DNA of 8,889 nt. Source: an uncultured bacterium. GTDB taxonomy: Bacteria > Bacillota > Clostridia > Oscillospirales > Butyricicoccaceae. Positions 1-5,527 of the stretch are shown here, piece by piece. The DNA lies in contig CAJMOV010000065.1 in assembly GCA_905215125.1 (NCBI GenBank), forward strand, positions 1-8,889. The letters are read 5' to 3'. Numbering within the stretch: the stretch's first letter is position 1; every line of letters starts with the position of its first letter. The position numbers were made by a program, and so were the translations under genes. The notes under the pieces are model-generated. The model did no database searches. It saw only the letters and a program-made list of their open reading frames with translations, and was not told where the DNA came from.

Positions 1-940
1 CTGCGTCGGCAGATAGCTTAGGCGCTGCGGGGCGTGCAGCCGGCGGTTTAGGCGGAGACGGCGAAGGGGGAGAGGGGCGGGGCGCGGAAGGCGTTTGCGG
101 CTTGATAGTGCCGATATCGGGCGCTGCCGAGGAGACGGGATGGCCGGGGCGCATGGCCATCGGCGTACCCGCAGCCGCTTGCTGCCGTTTTTTCTGCGCT
201 TGGGCAATGACGCCGAACAGAATAACGAGGACAATAGGCAGGAAGGAATACCAATATGACCCAGAGGAAACAGAAGAGGGCTCCTCATTGACCTCGCTGG
301 CAATCAATTCACCAGGTACGGGCAGCACCTCAGTAAACTGCACGGTATCTATGATGCTGTACATCATCTGCTTGAGGCCGGAGGGGTTGAACATGTCCTC
401 TCCACCGTAGTCGGTCAGAATAAAGTGAATAGACTGGCCGTTAAAAATGGTCGACATCTGATAGCAGTGCAGCGGCACATCGCCATTTTGTTCAATGCGG
501 TCATAGGAGAAAAAGCGGGCGTCGGCAGTATAATAGTCCTCCTCCCGGGTGCATTGCGCACTGTTACCCAGCGTCCAGGGCGGATTTGCGGCGAAGTAGT
601 CGGCGGCCTGGTCGACAAAGGCCTCATCCCACAGGGCCAGATCAAAGACATCCTCGTTGGGGGTCATAACGATAACCAGCTGGTAAAAATTTTCCAAATC
701 ATAGCCATCGAGATAGATATTCTGGCTTTCAAAAACCTCCTGCATGTACCATAGGTCGTCGTCATAAAAATACAGGCCGGGATCCCCCTCCTGCGTCTGG
801 CCTGTCAAGACGATCCACTCTTCGGGAAAGTCGACCTCCATGTAAAGCTCGGGCAGTTCGTATGTGATGTTGACAGCGGCGGCGCTCATACAGCCGGCCA
901 CGGCCAGGATCGCGCACAAAAGCGCGCAGCATCGTTTCAT
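1..940 (-). CDS. Unrecognised lipoprotein-like membrane protein with Pro-rich C-terminal tail (partial)
   Basis: This reading frame is open from an ATG at 940 down to base 2 (313 codons) with no stop, so the C-terminus lies outside the window. I do not recognise the family. Residues 1-17 form a signal peptide (MKRCC, a hydrophobic stretch, then V-A-G-C), which fits a lipobox with Cys17 as the lipidated residue. Residues about 18-227 form an acidic, aromatic-rich extracytoplasmic domain. A membrane helix follows at about 231-247 and then a basic stop-transfer stretch (QKKRQQ). From about residue 270 the chain is rich in Pro, Ala and Ser, as in a cytoplasmic linker leading to something beyond the edge. 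Upstream is a G-rich ribosome binding site (GGGGGG, about 6 bases before ATG). The gene is divergent from the B12-riboswitch operon. The lipobox cleavage is inferred; the N-terminus might be an ordinary Sec signal instead. Confidence 0.8.
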   Translation of the reverse strand, partial: MKRCCALLCAILAVAGCMSAAAVNITYELPELYMEVDFPEEWIVLTGQTQEGDPGLYFYDDDLWYMQEVFESQNIYLDGYDLENFYQLVIVMTPNEDVFDLALWDEAFVDQAADYFAANPPWTLGNSAQCTREEDYYTADARFFSYDRIEQNGDVPLHCYQMSTIFNGQSIHFILTDYGGEDMFNPSGLKQMMYSIIDTVQFTEVLPVPGELIASEVNEEPSSVSSGSYWYSFLPIVLVILFGVIAQAQKKRQQAAAGTPMAMRPGHPVSSAAPDIGTIKPQTPSAPRPSPPSPSPPKPPAARPAAPKLSADA

Positions 941-980
941 TGCTGACCCCCCATTAGTATATTGCGCGACGAAGCGCGCG

Positions 981-992
981 GAATGATCATTC
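981..992. promoter_or_regulatory. 12-base perfect palindrome at the leftward transcription start
   Basis: GAATGATCATTC is a perfect 12-base palindrome lying just downstream of the leftward -10 box. This position suits a repressor operator. A second GC-rich inverted repeat (964-968 with 975-979) sits next to it in the leader. No regulator is identified. Confidence 0.35.
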
Positions 993-1029
993 TGTCACCA
1001 TTATAGCATAAGGATGCCCTGAAAGACAA
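993..1029 (-). promoter_or_regulatory. Promoter with extended -10 for the leftward gene
   Basis: Read on the minus strand, TATGCTATAAT (1010 to 1000) is a perfect TG-extended -10 element. TTGTCT (1029 to 1024) gives a 4/6 match to the -35 box, with an 18-base spacer. Transcription would start near 993, leaving a leader of about 50 bases before the ATG at 940. Confidence 0.7.
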
Positions 1030-1060
1030 ATGGAATCGGATGATCGTGCGGACGCATTAC

Positions 1061-1089
1061 TTGACGGGAGACGCAAAAAAGGATATACT
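1061..1089 (+). promoter_or_regulatory. Sigma-A-type promoter for the B12-riboswitch operon
   Basis: TTGACG (1061-1066) and TATACT (1084-1089), separated by 17 bases, are each 5/6 matches to consensus. The start would fall near 1096, just upstream of the riboswitch aptamer and about 310 bases before the first ATG. The -10 is the left half of a perfect interrupted palindrome, TATACT-C-AGTATA (1084-1096), which could be an operator. Confidence 0.75.
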
Positions 1090-1103
1090 CAGTATACAAT
1101 CGA

Positions 1104-1265
1104 AAAGCATACGGAAGCAGGGGGCCCGGTGGAAAGCCGAGCTTGTGTCCCGGCAGCCGTGGAGCCGGCGAAAGGGCCGCGCGCCTGTGAGCCGCCGGGC
1201 TTTTCCGGGAGAAGGCCCGGGCAGGCAAAGCCGGCGTATCTGTTCCGCCGCTGCGGGGGGAACGG
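1104..1265 (+). promoter_or_regulatory. Cobalamin riboswitch aptamer (probable)
   Basis: The leader shows the ordered landmarks of the cobalamin aptamer. GCATACGGAAGCAGG is at 1108-1122. CCGGTGGAAAGCCG (1126-1139) fits the conserved core. CCCGGCAGCCGTG (1149-1161) fits the CCCGC.ACTGTG-type P5/L5 segment. GCCTG (1183-1187) pairs with CAGGC (1222-1226) around an inner stem (1195-1200 with 1215-1220). AAGCCGGCGTATCTG (1228-1242) resembles the B12 box (AGYCAG..ACCTG). CCCGGCAG (1149-1156) can pair with CTGCGGGG (1251-1258) at 7 of 8 positions, consistent with the L5-L13 kissing contact. The B12 box departs from consensus, so it is a divergent member. Position between promoter and terminator, and the downstream transcobalamin-like genes, support the call. 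A covariance-model search would settle it. Confidence 0.8.
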
Positions 1266-1329
1266 TTTTCTGAGGTCGGACGGCTTACTGCATATGCGGC
1301 GCGCATAGCGGCAGCCTGCTTGTGTACGG

Positions 1330-1360
1330 CGGCGCATCCCGGGATGCCCGCTGTTTTTTT
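1330..1360 (+). terminator. Intrinsic terminator of the riboswitch expression platform
   Basis: A stem from CGG-(bulged C)-GCATC and GATGC-CCG closes a CCGG loop and is followed by CTG and seven T residues (1354-1360). Its core, GCATCCCGGGATGC (1334-1347), is fully palindromic. It lies between the aptamer and the first gene, so ligand binding probably causes early termination. Just upstream, TATGCG (1293-1298) and CGCATA (1302-1307) form a separate hairpin that may take part in the switch. Confidence 0.85.
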
Positions 1361-1407
1361 GTCCGGGCGGGACGGTTGTATTGTTAAGCTGCGGGAGGAA
1401 TGAAACA

Positions 1408-2409
1408 ATGAAAAAGCTGGCAAGGCCCCTCTGTGTCCTGCTGTGCCTTTGCCTGACGGCTGGCGGGGCGCTGGCGGCCGAAGATCTTTGCGCGCCCACC
1501 GTGCAGGCGCTTCTGGATAAGGCGCCCGAACCTGCTGTCGGAGCAACGGGCGGGGAATGGGGCGTGCTCGCCCTGGCCCGCTGGGGCGGCGGCGTACCGC
1601 AGGAGTATTTTGACGGGTATTATCAGCGCCTGACCGACACCCTTGCGGAAAAGGGCGGCGTACTGCACACGCGCAAATACAGCGAATACTCTCGCGTCGT
1701 CCTGGCGCTGACCGCTATGGGGAAGGATCCGGGTGACGTCGGCGGGTATGACCTTCTGGCGCCCCTGGCCGATGTGGAAAGGACCACCTATCAGGGCGTC
1801 AACGGGGCCATTTTCGCACTGCTGGCTCTGGACGCTGGCGGGTATGACGTCCCCGGCGTGCGCCAGCAGTACGTCGAGTTCATCCTTGACGAACAGCTGC
1901 CGGACGGCGGCTTTACCCTGGCAGGCGAGCGTGCCGACCCCGATGTGACGGCTATGGCCCTGCAGGCGCTGGCGCCCTATCGCGGACAGGAGATCGTGGG
2001 GCAGGCGGTACAGCAAGGCGTTGCCCGCCTGTCTGAAATGCAGAAATCGACCGGCGGGTACGAAGGCTGGGGCGCTGACAGCTGTGAAAGCACGGCCCAG
2101 GTCATCATCGCGCTGGGGCAGCTGGGCATCCCCCTGGACGACGAACGTTTTGTCAAGGACGGAAACAGCCTGCTGGACAATCTTCTCAGCTACCGCCTGC
2201 CCGACGGCGCCTTTTCCCACACGCCGGGCGGCGAGGCCAACCTGATGGCAACTGAGCAGGCGGCCTGCGCGCTGGTCTCCGCTGTGCGGCAGCAGGATGG
2301 ACGGGCCCCTCTGTATACCATGAATGAAAACGCGGAAATCCCCGCCGACGCAGCGCGGCAGGCGGCGTCCCTGGGCAGGCTGGTTTTTCATCTGGTTTCG
2401 GGGCTGTAA
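1408..2409 (+). CDS. Secreted alpha/alpha-toroid protein, intrinsic factor/transcobalamin alpha-domain-like
   Basis: The product is 333 residues. ATG 1408 was chosen because GGGAGG (1393-1398) sits 9 bases upstream; an in-frame TTG at 1381 lacks such a site. Residues 1-23 are a Sec signal peptide ending ALA, with no lipobox. The mature part carries repeats typical of prenyltransferase/squalene-cyclase-like alpha-alpha toroids: LPDGGFT (164-170), STGGYEGWG (214-222) and LPDGAFS (264-270), each next to a helix such as VTAMALQAL or STAQVIIALGQL. The same fold forms the cobalamin-cradling alpha domain of intrinsic factor and transcobalamin. No catalytic DXDD cyclase motif is apparent, so binding rather than cyclisation is likely. 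It is first behind the cobalamin riboswitch, 12 bases before the gene for the DUF4430 half. Corrinoid binding is inferred from fold and context. An extracellular carbohydrate- or peptide-related role is the main alternative. Confidence 0.88.
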   Translation: MKKLARPLCVLLCLCLTAGGALAAEDLCAPTVQALLDKAPEPAVGATGGEWGVLALARWGGGVPQEYFDGYYQRLTDTLAEKGGVLHTRKYSEYSRVVLALTAMGKDPGDVGGYDLLAPLADVERTTYQGVNGAIFALLALDAGGYDVPGVRQQYVEFILDEQLPDGGFTLAGERADPDVTAMALQALAPYRGQEIVGQAVQQGVARLSEMQKSTGGYEGWGADSCESTAQVIIALGQLGIPLDDERFVKDGNSLLDNLLSYRLPDGAFSHTPGGEANLMATEQAACALVSAVRQQDGRAPLYTMNENAEIPADAARQAASLGRLVFHLVSGL

Positions 2410-2421
2410 AGGGAGTATAGG

Positions 2422-3219
2422 ATGCGCAGAATGAGGTGGATTCCCCTCCTGCTGGCCGTCCTGCTGCTGGGCCTGTGCGCCTGTACGCAGGCAGAACGGC
2501 CTGGGACGGCCGATGGTGATGCGGGCGCTTTGCCCGACGGAGCGGGAGACATACAGCAAAAGGACCCTGCTGATTCGCGGGAAGAGGATGGGGCGGATAC
2601 GCCCGACGCCCCGGACGCGGATCAAGAGGAAAGCAGCGCGCCCGAAGCGCCGGATAAAGCAGACGGAGAGCAGGCGCCGCCCGCAGGCAGCGGACAGGGC
2701 GCGCCGGAGGAGCCCGAAAGCACCGATAAGGAGCCGGACGATGCAGGGCGGGAAGCGACGGCGCCCGCAGAACAGGATGCGCCGCAGGAGCCGGCCGTCC
2801 CCAAGGTAACGCTGTCGGTGCAATGCGGCGCGATATTGGATAATATGGACGACCTAGACCCTGATAAAGCCGAGCTGGTTCCGGCCGACGGTGTGCTGTA
2901 CGCTGCGACCGAGCTGGAGCTCACAGAAGGGGAAAGCGTGTTCGACGTGCTTTCCCGCGCCATGAGGGACGCTAAAATCCATATGGAATACAGCAGCACC
3001 CCCATTTACCAATCGGCTTACATCGAAGGTATCGGCAACCTGTATGAGCTGGACTGCGGCCCGTTGTCGGGCTGGATGTACCGGGTCAACGGCGAGTTCC
3101 CACCCTATGGGTGCTCGCGCTGGATGGTGCAGGACGGCGACGTCATTGAATGGCTGTACACCTGCGATCTGGGCCGCGACATCGGCGGGGAGGATGCGCT
3201 GGCCGGACAAAAGGAATAA
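2422..3219 (+). CDS. DUF4430 (transcobalamin C-terminal-like) lipoprotein
   Basis: The product is 265 residues; GGGAG (2411-2415) lies 6 bases before the ATG. Residues 1-20 are a signal peptide ending L-C-A, followed by Cys21 as the probable lipidated residue. Residues 22 to about 127 are a low-complexity tether dominated by Asp, Glu, Ala, Pro and Gly, probably disordered and strongly negative. Residues 128-254 match the DUF4430 pattern: a VTLSVQ strand, LELTEGESVFDVLSRA (165-180), YIEGIGNL (200-207), GWMYRVNGE (217-225) and QDGDVIEWLYT (237-247). The domain holds Cys135, 212, 231 and 248, which could form disulfides. In intrinsic factor and transcobalamin the equivalent beta domain closes over cobalamin held by the alpha domain, which here is the upstream gene. 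The pair is probably co-transcribed and riboswitch-controlled. DUF4430 is also found in proteins unrelated to B12, so the ligand is inferred. Confidence 0.9.
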   Translation: MRRMRWIPLLLAVLLLGLCACTQAERPGTADGDAGALPDGAGDIQQKDPADSREEDGADTPDAPDADQEESSAPEAPDKADGEQAPPAGSGQGAPEEPESTDKEPDDAGREATAPAEQDAPQEPAVPKVTLSVQCGAILDNMDDLDPDKAELVPADGVLYAATELELTEGESVFDVLSRAMRDAKIHMEYSSTPIYQSAYIEGIGNLYELDCGPLSGWMYRVNGEFPPYGCSRWMVQDGDVIEWLYTCDLGRDIGGEDALAGQKE

Positions 3220-3231
3220 CGGGTATGTGAA

Positions 3232-3261
3232 AGCCCCGCGCCAGTGGCGCGGGGCTGTTTT
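3232..3261 (+). terminator. Intrinsic terminator after the DUF4430 gene
   Basis: AGCCCCGCGCC (3232-3242) and GGCGCGGGGCT (3246-3256) form a perfect 11-base stem with an AGT loop, followed by GTTTT. The convergent minus-strand gene ends at 3277, so the hairpin may also serve that transcript, although its tail on that side (TTTC) is weak. Confidence 0.85.
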
Positions 3262-3276
3262 GCATGTATGGGCTGT

Positions 3277-4692
3277 TCAGATAAGAAAGGCCAGCAGATG
3301 GGTCAGCGCCGACAACCCGTGGTAAAACGCCCGCTTGGCCAGGGAAACGTCAAGCGGCTCGACGTCGCCCGGCAGATATTCCCCATCGGGGCCGACGACC
3401 AGGCACTGCGCGGTGATATCGGCCAGCTCATCCAGCATTTGCTGCTGGAAGGGGGCGCTGTCGATGACCAGCATGACCTCGGTGTCAATATAGATGCTGC
3501 GCTCGTCCAGGTTCCACGACCCGACAGCCGTCAGGCGGTCGCCGATGAAGGCGGCCTTGCCGTGGATGGAATCGCGGCTTTGGTATTCATAGATGCTCAG
3601 GCCCGACCGGGCCAGCGCAGTGCGGTCCCACAGATAGGCTGAAAAAGCGGGAGGATTGGGGGTGGAAGCCAGCGAATTGGTCAGCAGCCCGACCTCTCTT
3701 TCCTCTGTCAGCGCCAGAAAATCGCGCCGCGCGTCACGCCCCAGCACAGTATAGGGCGACTGAAAGAGCACTGCGCCGTCGGTCTGGCTGGCCAGGGCCA
3801 GCAGCTGGGCCAGGATAAGGGGCTGCTTTTTTTCCGCAGTGACGGGGTTGGAAATGAGGGAGATTTTGTCGGTCGGCGCCGTCATGGCGAGCAGCTCTTC
3901 ATCTGTCGGCGCTTCCGGCACAGAACAGGCGGCGTAAAGAGCGCGCAGCTCGCCGCCGCGCGTCTCGGCGCGGGAAAGCTGGCGGCTGCTCAGCCGGTCG
4001 AAAGCAGGGGCTGTCAGCTCGTTTGCACAGACGCTGTCGCAGTAGCGCAGCACATCGTCGATGACGCTTTCGCCCCTGCCGCTGCGCCAGACCAAAACGT
4101 CATGGTCATAGGAGACGGCCCCTTCATAGCTGTCGGGCGCAAAATAGTTGTCCGCGATGTTGCGTCCGCCCAGCAGCAGCAGCTTACCGTCGACGATAAA
4201 GTATTTGTCGTGCAGACGGCTGTTGATTGCGCCCGGGCGCAGCAGGCTGAAAGGGTTGAAATAATAAAGCTCGACGTTGGGGTGGCTCCACAGCGCCGCG
4301 GCCGTCGCTTCCTCGCTTCCCCCAAGTCCGCAGAACATTGCGTCCAGCACAACGCGCACCTGTACGCCGCGATCGGCTGCGTCGAGCAGCGCGCCCCAGA
4401 AAAGGGCCGTCGTCTCCCCGGCCGCCGTCGAATAGCTGGAGATGTCGATACGCTCCTCCGCCGATGCGATGAGAGCCAGCCGCAGGGTGAATGCCTGCTG
4501 CGGATCGCCGACGTAGCAGGCGCGGTCGGGGCCTGACAGACTGCCGTCGCCGTAAAAATCACTGGCGGAAAAACCGGCCCAAAAGTCCGGGTCGACCTCG
4601 GCAGGCAGGGCGTAAGGCACGACAACGGCGGCCAGGTACAGCACAAGTATGGCGGTCAGCGCCAGCGCCAGGCGTTTGACGGTCCTTTTCAT
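3277..4692 (-). CDS. Membrane-anchored phospholipase D-family (cardiolipin synthase C-like) protein
   Basis: The product is 471 residues. Residues 7-28 form an N-terminal membrane anchor after a basic start (MKRTVKR), placing the rest outside the cytoplasm. Two phospholipase D half-sites are visible. HDKYFIVD (161-168), followed by LLLLGGRN, is a canonical HxK(x)4D motif. HGKAAFIGD (377-385), followed by GSWNLDERS, is the second. In the second, the residue at the usual Asp position is Gly and Asp follows one place later. The segment ISSYSTAAGETTALFWGALLDAADRGVQVRVVLD (85-117) resembles the first half of YmdC/ClsC-type enzymes, which transfer phosphatidyl groups between phospholipids. The start overlaps the stop of ruvX (ATGA, 4692-4689), so translation is probably coupled. 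The substrate cannot be read from sequence; cardiolipin or phosphatidylglycerol remodelling is the best guess. Confidence 0.87.
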   Translation of the reverse strand: MKRTVKRLALALTAILVLYLAAVVVPYALPAEVDPDFWAGFSASDFYGDGSLSGPDRACYVGDPQQAFTLRLALIASAEERIDISSYSTAAGETTALFWGALLDAADRGVQVRVVLDAMFCGLGGSEEATAAALWSHPNVELYYFNPFSLLRPGAINSRLHDKYFIVDGKLLLLGGRNIADNYFAPDSYEGAVSYDHDVLVWRSGRGESVIDDVLRYCDSVCANELTAPAFDRLSSRQLSRAETRGGELRALYAACSVPEAPTDEELLAMTAPTDKISLISNPVTAEKKQPLILAQLLALASQTDGAVLFQSPYTVLGRDARRDFLALTEEREVGLLTNSLASTPNPPAFSAYLWDRTALARSGLSIYEYQSRDSIHGKAAFIGDRLTAVGSWNLDERSIYIDTEVMLVIDSAPFQQQMLDELADITAQCLVVGPDGEYLPGDVEPLDVSLAKRAFYHGLSALTHLLAFLI

Positions 4693-5114
4693 ACCTTGCC
4701 CCCCAGGGAAAGATAGTCCAAATAGCTTTGCAGGATGACGGAAGCGGCGACGGCGTCAACCCGGGCGCGCTGCTTCTGCTTTTTTTTGCCCGCGTCGCTT
4801 AAAATGCGGCCGGCCGTGACAGTGCTGCTCCGTTCGTCCCACAGGACGATGTCGGCCCCGCAGCGGGCCAGCAGGGCGTCGCGCAGCGCGCGGGACTTTT
4901 GCGCGCGCGGGCCTTCGGTGCCGTTCATGTTGACAGGCAGGCCGAGCACCACCCGATCGGGCCTTTCCGCTTCAATTTCGCGGCACAGCTCGTCAATGAG
5001 CTTTGCCGGGCTGGGCTGCGTGATGGTAAAAGCACGCCCTGCGATCAGGCCCGTCGGATCGGAATAGGCGACGCCGGTGCGCACATCGCCGGGATCGATG
5101 GCCATAATTTTCAT
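4689..5114 (-). CDS. ruvX: RuvX/YqgF, putative pre-16S rRNA nuclease (Holliday junction resolvase-like)
   Basis: The product is 141 residues, the usual size for this family. It begins MKIMAIDPGDVRTGVAYSD, the DxGxxRxGVAxSD signature of the RNase H-fold YqgF family, with Asp7 as the first acidic residue. VVLGLPVNMNGTEGPRAQ (56-72), LWDERSSTVTAGRIL (91-105) and DAVAASVILQSYLD (120-133) complete the conserved blocks, so Asp7, Glu94 and Asp120 are likely metal ligands. The family is known to process the 5' end of 16S rRNA precursor. ATG 5114 is preferred because AGGGGGAA lies just upstream; an in-frame TTG at 5135 would sit before that site. It is divergent from feoA and overlaps the downstream PLD-like gene by 4 bases. 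Confidence 0.95.
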   Translation of the reverse strand: MKIMAIDPGDVRTGVAYSDPTGLIAGRAFTITQPSPAKLIDELCREIEAERPDRVVLGLPVNMNGTEGPRAQKSRALRDALLARCGADIVLWDERSSTVTAGRILSDAGKKKQKQRARVDAVAASVILQSYLDYLSLGGKV

Positions 5115-5145
5115 GTGATTCCCCCTATATGGCAATAGATGCGGT

Positions 5146-5181
5146 CAGGGACATTGTACCATGGAAAGGCCCCGGCTGCAA
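5146..5181 (-). promoter_or_regulatory. Promoter for ruvX and the PLD-like gene
   Basis: On the minus strand, TGGTACAAT (5161 to 5153) is a TG-extended -10 with a 5/6 hexamer. TTGCAG (5181 to 5176) lies 17 bases upstream as a weak -35. Transcription would start near 5146, about 30 bases before the ATG. Confidence 0.6.
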
Positions 5182-5201
5182 CGCATGGGCCGCCGCGCCG
5201 C

Positions 5202-5229
5202 TTGACAAGCGCATACTTACGCATATAAT
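5202..5229 (+). promoter_or_regulatory. Consensus sigma-A-type promoter of the feo operon
   Basis: TTGACA (5202-5207) and TATAAT (5224-5229) are both perfect hexamers, separated by 16 bases. The start would be near 5236. GCATA occurs twice exactly 10 bases apart (5211-5215 and 5221-5225) across the spacer and -10, which might be a regulator half-site pair. I could not match a standard Fur or DtxR box here, though iron control would be expected. Confidence 0.85.
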
Positions 5230-5247
5230 AAATGATGAGGAGATATG

Positions 5248-5270
5248 GCCCTCGCTTTTGAAGCGGGGGC
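5248..5270 (+). promoter_or_regulatory. Hairpin in the feoA leader
   Basis: GCCCTCGCTT (5248-5257) and AAGCGGGGGC (5261-5270) form a 10-base stem with one G-U pair and a TTG loop. It is followed by TGTTT and lies just 9 bases before the ribosome binding site. It may act as a weak attenuator or stabilise the message; its tail is poor for full termination. Confidence 0.5.
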
Positions 5271-5293
5271 TGTTTAAAAAGGGAGTGTACCAT

Positions 5294-5527
5294 GTGACAC
5301 TGGATGAGCTTGCCATTGGTCAAAGCGCCGTCGTCGCATCGGTCGGCGGGGAAGGGGCGCTGCGCCGCCGCCTGCTGGACATGGGCATCACGCCCAAGAC
5401 AACGGTTATGATGCGCAAAAAGGCCCCGATGGGCGACCCTGTTGAAATCTGCCTGCGCGGATATGAACTGACGTTGCGGCTGGAAGACGCCCGCAAAATC
5501 GAGCTGCGCGGGGAGGAAGGGCAATGA
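5294..5527 (+). CDS. feoA: FeoA, ferrous iron transport accessory protein
   Basis: The product is 77 residues, the normal size of FeoA, a small cytoplasmic SH3-like protein that supports FeoB. The start is GTG 5294, with AAGGGAG (5279-5285) 8 bases upstream; an in-frame GTG at 5285 overlaps that site and is unlikely. Family features seen are LDELAIGQSAVVASV (3-17), LRRRLLDMGITPKTTV (23-38), the turn APMGDPVEICLRGYELTLR (44-62) and the closing strand ARKIEL (66-71). It is the first gene of the operon and overlaps feoB by 4 bases (ATGA), so the two are translationally coupled. Confidence 0.95.
   Translation: MTLDELAIGQSAVVASVGGEGALRRRLLDMGITPKTTVMMRKKAPMGDPVEICLRGYELTLRLEDARKIELRGEEGQ

Noticed and set aside
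1030..1308. A 92-codon plus-strand frame upstream of the toroid gene
   Set aside because: It covers the promoter and the riboswitch aptamer, has no good ribosome binding site, and shows no domain.
1381..1407. A TTG start at 1381 extending the toroid protein
   Set aside because: The GGGAGG site sits inside this extension, and the signal peptide begins cleanly at MKK (1408).
1384..2823. A 479-codon open frame on the minus strand
   Set aside because: It lies wholly antisense to the signal-peptide toroid gene and the DUF4430 gene, has no recognisable domain, and is Arg-rich as expected from a GC-rich antisense shadow.
5115..5135. A TTG start at 5135 extending RuvX by seven residues
   Set aside because: The ribosome binding site lies downstream of that TTG, directly before ATG 5114, and the conserved family start is MKIMAIDPG.
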